From NCBI RefSeq assembly GCF_012641275.1, contig NZ_JABAIA010000003.1:806001-870000 (forward strand): 64,000 nucleotides of DNA. The letters run 5' to 3'. Of the stretch, positions 54,461 through 61,674 are shown in pieces. Position numbers and translations under genes: made by a program. The notes beneath the pieces are model-generated. The model did not search any database. It was not told the DNA's origin and saw only the letters and a list, made by a program, of their open reading frames with translations. Origin of the DNA: Chitinophaga varians (GTDB lineage Bacteria > Bacteroidota > Bacteroidia > Chitinophagales > Chitinophagaceae). Within the stretch, counting starts at the first letter, position 1, and each line of letters opens with the position of its first letter.

Positions 54461-55582
54461 TTAATTAAGATCTTCCAGAATATAGTAAGTCTCTCTGCCC
54501 TTTTTTATGTTCTTTAGTACTTTTTCACCGTCATCGGTAGGTATGATTATTTCTTCGTTTGCTGTTTTCATTAGCTTCCTGGCAACCGTGTCAGGCTTCA
54601 TGTTTACGATATTTCCAATGGACTGGCATATATGGTCCCTGGTTGCTTCGTCGTTATTTGTGAAGAAGTCTCTTATAGCATTCTGAAATGTGCTGTTTAT
54701 GCCGTTGGGTTCGCCGCTGTCTGCAGATGCAGGTTTGGGAATTATTCTGAGTGATAGAGTGTTCCCATCAAATTTCGTGTAAATCGGTTCGTTATCTTCT
54801 TCTGAATCACGTTGTTTCTTAATGCTTATTGTTAAATAGGTACTACCAGTATCGTCCAGATGCTTTTGTGATCGCAATACTGAGGATGCTTTCTTCTCAA
54901 GCTGAGTTCCCAGGTGCCCCTCTGATTTTTCACTACTGTTATTTTCATGGATCACAACCACGATCGATACTGGAAACTTATTAACTAATAAATTGAGGGA
55001 ATCTACCACGACTAATGAGCTAGGTAGTGAATTAAAATCAGAAGCACAGTCCGTTATTATATCAAATATTAAGAGCATCCTTTTCTTGTGTACCTGGCTT
55101 GCATCTTTATTATTAAAAACCATCTCTAAATATGATTGCACAATGCTAATTCTGTCGATCCTGGTTTCCATAACTAAAGTGCAAGGAACTAGGTCGTCGG
55201 GTCTTTCAATATAACCTGCGTTTCTATAAATCCTTTTTATTGCCGCCGGAAATTGAGAATGGATAGTGCGTTCTGTATCGAAATAATGTACTTCGATAGG
55301 GGTGGTGCAATGTCTTTTGAGATTTAGAAAATTGCTGATGTCTGTACCTTTACGCGCAATAGCGGCGCTGGCAATTGACTCTGCTATGTGGCTTTTATGG
55401 CATCCCCTATTGCCTTTTACTATTACAATCGTTTTCTCATAAATGATTGGACGATCATTTATTGACATTAGAGGTTTTAGTTTTTCCACCGTGGGATTAT
55501 TAGCCTGCTTTTTTACATACTCCATGTTAGCGAGAAAACTGTCTAATGGAGTCAGGCGATCATTGGCGTTGAAATCAATCAT
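54461..55582 (-). CDS. RepA/RecA-like ATPase
   Basis: A 373-residue P-loop ATPase of the RepA/AAA_25 type used by plasmids and elements for replication. Walker A is unusual, KGNRGCHKSHIA (about 55-66; Gly-x-x-Gly-x-x-Lys-Ser). LLIFDIITD (about 170-178) and SSLVVVDSLN (about 187-196) fit Walker B/motif positions. The last 90 residues resemble a winged helix. Convergent with the tra operon across the 54.2-kb inverted repeat. Confidence 0.65.
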   Translation of the reverse strand: MIDFNANDRLTPLDSFLANMEYVKKQANNPTVEKLKPLMSINDRPIIYEKTIVIVKGNRGCHKSHIAESIASAAIARKGTDISNFLNLKRHCTTPIEVHYFDTERTIHSQFPAAIKRIYRNAGYIERPDDLVPCTLVMETRIDRISIVQSYLEMVFNNKDASQVHKKRMLLIFDIITDCASDFNSLPSSLVVVDSLNLLVNKFPVSIVVVIHENNSSEKSEGHLGTQLEKKASSVLRSQKHLDDTGSTYLTISIKKQRDSEEDNEPIYTKFDGNTLSLRIIPKPASADSGEPNGINSTFQNAIRDFFTNNDEATRDHICQSIGNIVNMKPDTVARKLMKTANEEIIIPTDDGEKVLKNIKKGRETYYILEDLN

Positions 55583-55781
55583 AGAATGAAATAGACTAAC
55601 GAATCGAATACACTGTAATTTGCCAAATTTTTATGGCAGGCAAAGCTATTTGTTCAAAATGTAACTATTGTTAATTACTTCTACGTTAATGGGAGATTAA
55701 CAATTTTCTCAACTTTTCAAGGCCAGAAATCATAAAATATTAGATAAATAAATAATATGTATCAAAAAATAAGCCAAACTA

Positions 55782-55813
55782 TTTGTTGTGTTACAAATTT
55801 TTGCTTTTATTTG
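55782..55813 (+). promoter_or_regulatory. Bacteroidota-type promoter
   Basis: TTTG at 55782-55785, 20 nt, then TTTATTTG at 55806-55813: fits the -33 TTTG / -7 TAnnTTTG consensus with one mismatch in -7. A second, weaker -7-like AATATTTG lies near 55893-55900. No gene follows before the terminator at 55999. Confidence 0.45.
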
Positions 55814-55819
55814 CACCCG

Positions 55820-55999
55820 TATTACCGGAGGTAGTATTAAAGGATTGAATTTGTTCTTTAAATAATTTATTGTGAGAAGATTACATATCTATAATATTTG
55901 CAATTAAAGTGCTATCTTCTATCAATTGGTTCGAATTTTGTACCAAGGGGATCACAGGTAACTTTTAAAACCTGCGCTGGTAGCAGGTTTTGCTTTTTT
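55820..55999 (+). ncRNA. Possible orphan small RNA
   Basis: Between the promoter above and the strong terminator at 55967-55999 there is no coding frame longer than about 25 codons. The predicted transcript is about 180 nt. Could be a regulatory RNA or a relic at the element's edge. No known RNA family is recognised, including no tRNA. Confidence 0.3.
55967..55999 (+). terminator. Intrinsic terminator
   Basis: AAAACCTGC-gctggta-GCAGGTTTT then GCTTTTTT: 9-bp perfect stem and T-run. Confidence 0.85.
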
Positions 56000-56165
56000 A
56001 GTTGATCGTTTAGTCGAGTTCCTTTTATATAACCCCGATTTCTTTTGTGTACTTCATACGGGTTAATCAGCTTTTACTAAGATGCAAAAATCTCTATTGA
56101 GGTTATGTAGTTGCCTTAAGCCGGTGTCAAAAAACGGATATTTCTTATATTATAGCTAATAAAAA

Positions 56166-56189
56166 CGCTGCACAGGGTTCTGTGCAGCG
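56166..56189 (-). terminator. Terminator after 56215-56730 gene
   Basis: CGCTGCACAG-ggtt-CTGTGCAGCG, 10-bp stem; on the minus strand it is followed by TTTTTATT. 26 bp past the stop of the minus-strand gene. Confidence 0.9.
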
Positions 56190-56214
56190 AGATAAGTTTG
56201 AAAGATGAGAGGCA

Positions 56215-56730
56215 TTACTTTAAACGTATAGTCTTTTTGATTGAGTTCACAATACTGCTTACTTCCTCGGACATTGTTTGATTGCATTCTAACACAACGA
56301 TCGCATATTTATCCTGCTTCAAATCGGATGCAATTTCAGTATAATAATTACTACCCTTGGTATATTTAACCACCATGAATTTGGATCCATTATAAACCTC
56401 TATTACAGATGAGTATTCATCAAGCTTAAGAGCATCGTACATCTGCTTTCTTGCAGTCAGACTGGCGGGGTCAAATCTGCCCGGTTCCATTTCCCGTATA
56501 ATCATACCAATGCCTTTGTCGTTGTGGTAATATATGTTTTGGCCGGCAGTATATTCCGTTGGTTCCGATAAGTGTTTTTTTAGCAGTGTTTTATATTCTT
56601 TTGCCGAAGCTGGTTTAAAGCCAGCAGGTAATTGAAATGATATTGAAATATTACCCGCGTCTTGGGCAGAACAGGAAAAAGAGACAATAGTAGTCATTAC
56701 AGTTATGAGTAAAGAAAAAATTGTTTTCAT
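56215..56730 (-). CDS. Exported protein of unknown function
   Basis: A 171-residue secreted protein with a signal peptide (hydrophobic 4-18, SFSCSAQD; possible lipobox C20). Mature part alpha/beta, no family recognised. Monocistronic, 30 bp after the JAB-like gene on the same strand; could be co-transcribed with it and might be a partner (immunity-type) protein, which is speculative. Confidence 0.55.
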   Translation of the reverse strand: MKTIFSLLITVMTTIVSFSCSAQDAGNISISFQLPAGFKPASAKEYKTLLKKHLSEPTEYTAGQNIYYHNDKGIGMIIREMEPGRFDPASLTARKQMYDALKLDEYSSVIEVYNGSKFMVVKYTKGSNYYTEIASDLKQDKYAIVVLECNQTMSEEVSSIVNSIKKTIRLK

Positions 56731-56760
56731 ATTGTTTATTTAAGTAGCTAATGAAGATTG

Positions 56761-57294
56761 TTAACAAGATTTACCAACTGCTTTTTTCGAATTACTATCA
56801 AATTCTACCGGTATAACTCCTCTGTTGTCAAGAGTGTCCACATATAAGTTTATTGCAGTTCCAAAAATAGAAAGGAGTGCTGACGTCGCAGACCCATTAT
56901 CACGTACCGTTTTTTCATAATTTTCCATGAAGATATTTCGATTGGAGTTAAATGATTCATATAGTGCTCTAATCTTGTCCCAATCATTCAACGTTATAAT
57001 ATAGTTATTGTCTTTTGTTACCACTGTGAGACTCACCTTATTTATGAAAAATTTCTGATCAGAAGGAAACATCTTAAGCTCAGGACTGTTTAAAGCCTTT
57101 TCTACGAGGTCAAATATATCCTGTGGGGTTGGGGCGGTTCCCGCTGGGTGATTGTGTGCAAACCCGACAGTATACCCGTCCGTCGCGTTCCAGGTGAAAT
57201 TGGAATGTATATGATCTATGTCATTATCTGTATAGGGGGGCTTTTGCGGGCTAAAATTATAGGTTAACGAATATAGTTTTGTTGTGAAATGCAA
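56761..57294 (-). CDS. JAB/MPN-like domain protein, possibly truncated
   Basis: A 177-residue protein. The segment FAHNHPAGTAPTPQDIFDL (about 44-62) resembles the zinc-binding HxHP...S/T..D motif of JAB/MPN (RadC- and Rhs-associated) metallopeptidase domains, with T in the usual Ser place. The frame stays open for about 30 codons upstream without an ATG, so this may be the surviving C-terminus of a larger polymorphic-toxin-type protein. The exported protein gene downstream (30 bp) could be its neighbour partner. Confidence 0.5.
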   Translation of the reverse strand: MHFTTKLYSLTYNFSPQKPPYTDNDIDHIHSNFTWNATDGYTVGFAHNHPAGTAPTPQDIFDLVEKALNSPELKMFPSDQKFFINKVSLTVVTKDNNYIITLNDWDKIRALYESFNSNRNIFMENYEKTVRDNGSATSALLSIFGTAINLYVDTLDNRGVIPVEFDSNSKKAVGKSC

Positions 57295-57739
57295 TAGGTA
57301 GGACTGCCAGACAAACAGGGGCTACATGACAAGTGGTGCCTACTGTTTACTGCTATGTTGAGAATTTTTTTGTGAAAAATAAAATATCAAAAGCAACCTG
57401 ATATATAACAGTATCGGATAGGTTCCAAAATAGCCCTGATTACACGTCGTGATATATTTGAAATGGGTGATTGCTTTAACATTAGTAACATGATAGTCTA
57501 AATTAAAAATCGCTATAAAAAATTCTATGCTAATAAATTGTCAAGGGATTATATTTTTTATAACTAAATCGAATACCCAAATATAAATAGTAATCTGATA
57601 ATTTAATTAGTTTTTATACTAAACAAAGAGCCGCTGCACTATCAGTGAGACGGCTCTTTTTCTTTTCAGCTTTTGCCAGGATACAAAATATCCTTATCGG
57701 GAGCGGCTAACGGGTTGGAGTTAAAACCGACTAAAATAA
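57295..57739. other. Intergenic, AT-rich, one bidirectional terminator
   Basis: No gene seen. Contains the hairpin at 57625-57659; AT-rich up to about 57.6 kb, then the composition shifts toward G+C. Confidence 0.4.
57625..57659. terminator. Bidirectional hairpin terminator
   Basis: AAAGAGCCG...CGGCTCTTT (9-bp outer stem) with an inner CACT-atc-AGTG stem, followed by TTTTCTTTT. Serves the DoxX gene on the minus strand or upstream plus-strand transcription. Confidence 0.75.
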
Positions 57740-58108
57740 TCAGTGCTTTGTAAAACGTAGTACCATCACTCCCAGTGATAGTAGCAGCAGGAATATGTTA
57801 AAAGCCATGGCAGCGTATTCGCCGCGTTTGTAGTGTATGGGGGCAGCCATCATCATGATCACTGCAAAACCCAGGGCGGAAAAAGAAGTCAGCAATGGCA
57901 GTATACCAATGGCTACGGGGATGATGACACCAATCGCGCCCAATATTTCCGTAATGCCAATAAGCCGGATAACCGGATAGGATAAGCTGGCCACCCCCGT
58001 TTGACCTATCTGTACCAGTTTGTCTCTTTTTTGGGTGGATTTCATAATGCCGGAATAGCCGAAAAAGGCTGTCAGTAAGCCTTGTGCGATCCATAAAAGC
58101 GTGTTCAT
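57740..58108 (-). CDS. DoxX-family membrane protein
   Basis: A 122-residue DoxX-like protein with four membrane segments (about 5-20, 46-65, 72-92, 98-118). Family members are small membrane proteins of uncertain function, linked to oxidoreductase or thiol stress. A second frame on the same strand is a shadow. Neighbour of a Crp-type regulator, 60 bp upstream on the same strand. Confidence 0.9.
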   Translation of the reverse strand: MNTLLWIAQGLLTAFFGYSGIMKSTQKRDKLVQIGQTGVASLSYPVIRLIGITEILGAIGVIIPVAIGILPLLTSFSALGFAVIMMMAAPIHYKRGEYAAMAFNIFLLLLSLGVMVLRFTKH

Positions 58109-58168
58109 AACCTTTTAGTTTTATACCACAAAGTTTGGTACTTCACAGCTTTTTTCTCTTGACATTTA

Positions 58169-58765
58169 TCAAATAGTATAATCCGCACGGATACGGCTCA
58201 ATGTCTCTGGTGTAATGCCCAGGTAGGAAGCCACCATCCCTAGTGGCACCCGCTGTACAATGGAGGGTGTTTGTTCCATCAGTTTCCGGTAGCGCTCCCG
58301 GGCGGTGGCAAAGTGGAGATCGTCAAAACGTTGTTGCATTTGTACCAGCCCGTAGCTTACCAACAATCGCCCGAAACGCTCTATTTCATGGTTTTCATCA
58401 TATAATCTTTGCAGATCATCATGACCAATGGTCCATAATACCGTTGGTTCCAGCAGTTCTATACTGCGTATGTCCGGCAAACCGGTAATAAAACTGACGA
58501 TAGATGTGGCGAAGGTTTTTTCTACACTGATCCAGTCGGTTACATCCTTTCCATCTTTTGTGTAGTAGGTCCTGGTAAGCCCTTTTTCTATGAAATACAC
58601 ATGCCGGCATACCGATCCAGCGTTCAGCAGATGGTGGCCCTTGGGAAAAGAAGCCTTTTTAAGGATGCCTGCCATGGCCAGTTTGCTGTCGGCGGAAAGC
58701 GTGATGAACGTTTTGATCACATCAAAAAAATCATTCATGTGCGGATCGTAAATCGGAGCTTGCAT
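58169..58765 (-). CDS. Crp/Fnr-family cyclic-nucleotide-binding regulator
   Basis: A 198-residue regulator: cNMP-binding beta-roll (about 10-120), then a winged HTH (about 145-195; VPLGMVASYLGITPETLSRI). In-frame ATG at 58738 is an alternative start. It is likely to control the DoxX gene downstream, an arrangement common in Bacteroidota. Confidence 0.9.
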   Translation of the reverse strand: MQAPIYDPHMNDFFDVIKTFITLSADSKLAMAGILKKASFPKGHHLLNAGSVCRHVYFIEKGLTRTYYTKDGKDVTDWISVEKTFATSIVSFITGLPDIRSIELLEPTVLWTIGHDDLQRLYDENHEIERFGRLLVSYGLVQMQQRFDDLHFATARERYRKLMEQTPSIVQRVPLGMVASYLGITPETLSRIRADYTI

Positions 58766-58880
58766 AGTAGTAAAATTAAGCCATAAGTTTATATAGACAC
58801 GTCAGAAACGGAAGGAAGAAAACATCCGCTAAATTATCGCATCTAGCGGAATCGTTTAACCGATTTATTTATCTTTAGTT

Positions 58881-59336
58881 ATGGAATTTACTATACGAAA
58901 CCTGTATCAGGAAGATTTTGAACAATGGCTTGCCTTGTGGGAAGGCTATAATGAATTTTATGGGCGAGGGGGAGATAAAATGCTGGACCCGCTGATTTCC
59001 CGGACTACATGGACCCGTTTTTTTGATGTTTATGAGCCGGTCCATGCCCTGGTTGCGGAGACTAATGGAAGGCTTATAGGGCTTTCGCACTTCCTTTATC
59101 ATCGCAGTACTATAACTGTAGAACCAAGCTGCTATCTGCAGGATTTATTTGTATCGCAGGAATACCGGGGGAGTGGCGTTGCCCGAAAACTCATTGAAGC
59201 GGTGTATAACGTTGCTAAGGAAAACGGGTGTTCCAGGGTCTATTGGCAAACACAGGAAACAAACCATACGGCGAGGCGGTTGTATGATAAATTGGCGGAA
59301 CGGTCGGGCTTTATAGTGTATCGTAAGCTGCTATGA
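58881..59336 (+). CDS. GNAT-family N-acetyltransferase
   Basis: A 151-residue GNAT enzyme; acetyl-CoA-binding motif QEYRGSGVARKLIEAV (about 93-108) and the C-terminal TNHTARRLYDKLAERSGF are typical. Divergent from the Crp-type gene. Substrate unknown. Confidence 0.92.
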   Translation: MEFTIRNLYQEDFEQWLALWEGYNEFYGRGGDKMLDPLISRTTWTRFFDVYEPVHALVAETNGRLIGLSHFLYHRSTITVEPSCYLQDLFVSQEYRGSGVARKLIEAVYNVAKENGCSRVYWQTQETNHTARRLYDKLAERSGFIVYRKLL

Positions 59337-59399
59337 CTACTATAAGACTCAGCGGTGATGCATCTGCGACGCCGGGAAAATGTTCCGTGGCAGAGCCGT

Positions 59400-59798
59400 T
59401 TATACTTTTGAGTTTGTTATTTTTATTATTCGTAAAACATTCTCAGCCCAATTTCGAACATCCTGACAGTAAGAGGTGGCATCCTCCGTTCTTATACTCA
59501 GTATATCTGTTTCCCAGTCAAACCGGTCCAAATTTCTTTGCTGCCTGTTTTCAATGCCGCCGGCGGAGCTTTGATTCGTTTTAATCCACTGTTTCGGAGA
59601 TACTCCTTCATAAAGAAAACCTTCCAGTAATTTGACTGCTTCGGGAAAATACGCAGGACTGTAACCATCTGCCTGCAACATATAGGTGATGACAAGCAAA
59701 TGATGCACTTCAAAATAGGCTGGAATGGAAAATTCAATTGCGAGGCAATCATAAAACTTTTGTTTCCACAATTCTTCTATGGTGATCTTTCTTTCCAT
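59400..59798 (-). CDS. DUF5946-like protein
   Basis: A 132-residue protein with the pattern CLAIEFSIPAYFEVHHLLVITYMLQ near the N-terminus (split here to keep it short: FSIPAYFEVHHL, residues about 23-34), resembling DUF5946 proteins. Function unknown. Convergent with the GNAT gene. Confidence 0.55.
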   Translation of the reverse strand: MERKITIEELWKQKFYDCLAIEFSIPAYFEVHHLLVITYMLQADGYSPAYFPEAVKLLEGFLYEGVSPKQWIKTNQSSAGGIENRQQRNLDRFDWETDILSIRTEDATSYCQDVRNWAENVLRIIKITNSKV

Positions 59799-59895
59799 TT
59801 TAAGTACAATAACGCATTAAAAATAGCATAAATATTTTTTTTATATGTAAATTCACCCCCCGAATACTAGCAACACGAGAGACAACCACGATCCT

Positions 59896-60945
59896 ATGCC
59901 TACAAAAACACACCTGCTGCTCATCACGCTGGCAGCCGCTACCTTCGTTTCCTGCAAAGCTACTACCGAGCTGGTTTACCTTAACGTATTGAAGCCTGCG
60001 CCCGTAACCATACCGGCTTATGTGAAATCTGCCGGTGTAGTGAACAGGACCACCATTAACCCGCAAAACAAAGCAATAGATGTCGTAGACAGGATATTTA
60101 GCCTGGAAGGAGCACAGCTGGACAAAGAAGGGGCACAGAGCAGCGTAGGCGGACTGGCAGACGAACTACGGAAGAACAACCGTTTCAATGAGGTAAAAGC
60201 GCTGGGTGAGCTGGACTTGACCACCAATGCACCAGGACTTTTTTCTGCGCCGCTTTCCTGGGAAACCGTAGATAAAATATGCCGGGAATATCAGGTGGAC
60301 GCCCTCTTTTCCCTGGAGCTGTTTGATACCGACTCGAAGATCAGCTATGCGGCCATTCCGGTTTCTTTGAAAACACCGTTCGGTAATGTACCTGGTATAG
60401 AGCACCGGGCCAGTATGCTGACCAGCGTAAAAACGGGCTGGCGCATCTATGATCCCGCCGGCAGGAATATTTTGGATGAATTCGCTCTTAACAGGGACCT
60501 TACATTCTCCGGCAGAGGCATTAACCCCGTGGCAGCTGCGGGGGCGCTGATCAACCGTAAAGAGGCGGTAAAAACAGTGGGCATACAGGCGGGACAAAAT
60601 TATGGCATGCGAATTATCCCTTATCGGACAAGGGTGACCCGGGATTACTATGTGAAAGGCACTGATAATTTCAGGATAGCCCGGCGTAAAGCACAAACCG
60701 GTAACTGGGACGGCGCAGCAGTGCTGTGGAAAAAAGAAACTACAAACCCTGACCGCACGGTAGCCGGTAGGGCATGCTATAATATGGCTATCATCTGTGA
60801 GATCAACGGGGAACTGGACCTGGCGATTAAATGGTCGCAGAAGGCTTACGAGGAATATAATAACCGGCTTGCGCTGAACTATATCCGGTTGCTGAAGAAC
60901 CGGAAGGCCGGCAATGAAGTGCTGAAGCAGCAGGAGGTGGAGTAG
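59896..60945 (+). CDS. DUF6340-like lipoprotein with TPR-type tail
   Basis: A 349-residue lipoprotein: signal peptide with lipobox FVSC (C20) then ATTELVYLNVLKPAPVTIP, as in the Bacteroidota DUF6340 family. The C-terminal 90 residues (DNFRIARRKAQTGNWDGAAV ... ACYNMAIICEINGELDLAI) look like two TPR repeats. A long minus-strand frame over the same region is rejected. Envelope function likely, details unknown. Confidence 0.75.
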   Translation: MPTKTHLLLITLAAATFVSCKATTELVYLNVLKPAPVTIPAYVKSAGVVNRTTINPQNKAIDVVDRIFSLEGAQLDKEGAQSSVGGLADELRKNNRFNEVKALGELDLTTNAPGLFSAPLSWETVDKICREYQVDALFSLELFDTDSKISYAAIPVSLKTPFGNVPGIEHRASMLTSVKTGWRIYDPAGRNILDEFALNRDLTFSGRGINPVAAAGALINRKEAVKTVGIQAGQNYGMRIIPYRTRVTRDYYVKGTDNFRIARRKAQTGNWDGAAVLWKKETTNPDRTVAGRACYNMAIICEINGELDLAIKWSQKAYEEYNNRLALNYIRLLKNRKAGNEVLKQQEVE

Positions 60946-61674
60946 CATCGCGTTAGTTCGTTTGTTTTGCAATCCGGGGCGCTGAATTTTATTGTGGAAC
61001 TTTTTCTCACTGATGTTACATTGCGTTTTGAATAATTTATTTTGCAGGGAATTCAGAGATTATGCACCAGCTCCGGTGCCGCTGGAGATGAAGGGAAACT
61101 AAATCTAATTAAATATGCTTTACCGCAGTCTTATGAAAGAGATACCCGTTTCTAAAATGATACAGCACTTTTCTCACGCTCGTACCTACTGCATTCGATG
61201 CTGCCGGATTAGAAAATTGGTTGCAGCTTTTTAATACATGGATGTGCCGCCATTGGTCAGCAGCAGACTTGAATGAGGTCCATTTAAATGACACGATACG
61301 AAGGTTACTTGTTATATGCTGATACTAACTGTCAGGGAGCCTGGCAACTTTGCTATTCAGTCGGCTGGCTGAAATAGTTGCAGTCGCTTATGAAAACTGC
61401 TGCGAGAGGTATATCCATTCAGGGAATGGATGGCGCATGCCATGAAAACGGCGACTGTGCTTGTCAGCAGCACAGCACCGCGCATAAAAACCATATCTTA
61501 TATCTGATAAAAACTAAATCGCCTATTTGAAGAAATAACTCTATTTGTTTACCGTCACCAACTCAAAATAGCCATTCTGATACTGCGGAAAATATACCGC
61601 ATGCGTTACTATTTCCTATCTGTCACAAGTTACAATCACTTTTTTACAGCCATTTCGATCGTAAAAAGAAAGCC
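60946..61674. other. 729-bp intergenic before the NRPS
   Basis: No supported gene. Contains an imperfect hairpin near 61345-61383 and presumably the NRPS promoter, which I cannot place. Confidence 0.4.

Noticed and set aside
55921..55955. GGTTCGAAT resembling a tRNA T-arm (possible att remnant)
   Set aside because: The flanking 5-bp stem does not pair properly and no acceptor stem or anticodon arm is present.
60166..60972. 268-codon minus-strand frame
   Set aside because: Opposite strand of the well-supported DUF6340-like lipoprotein gene.
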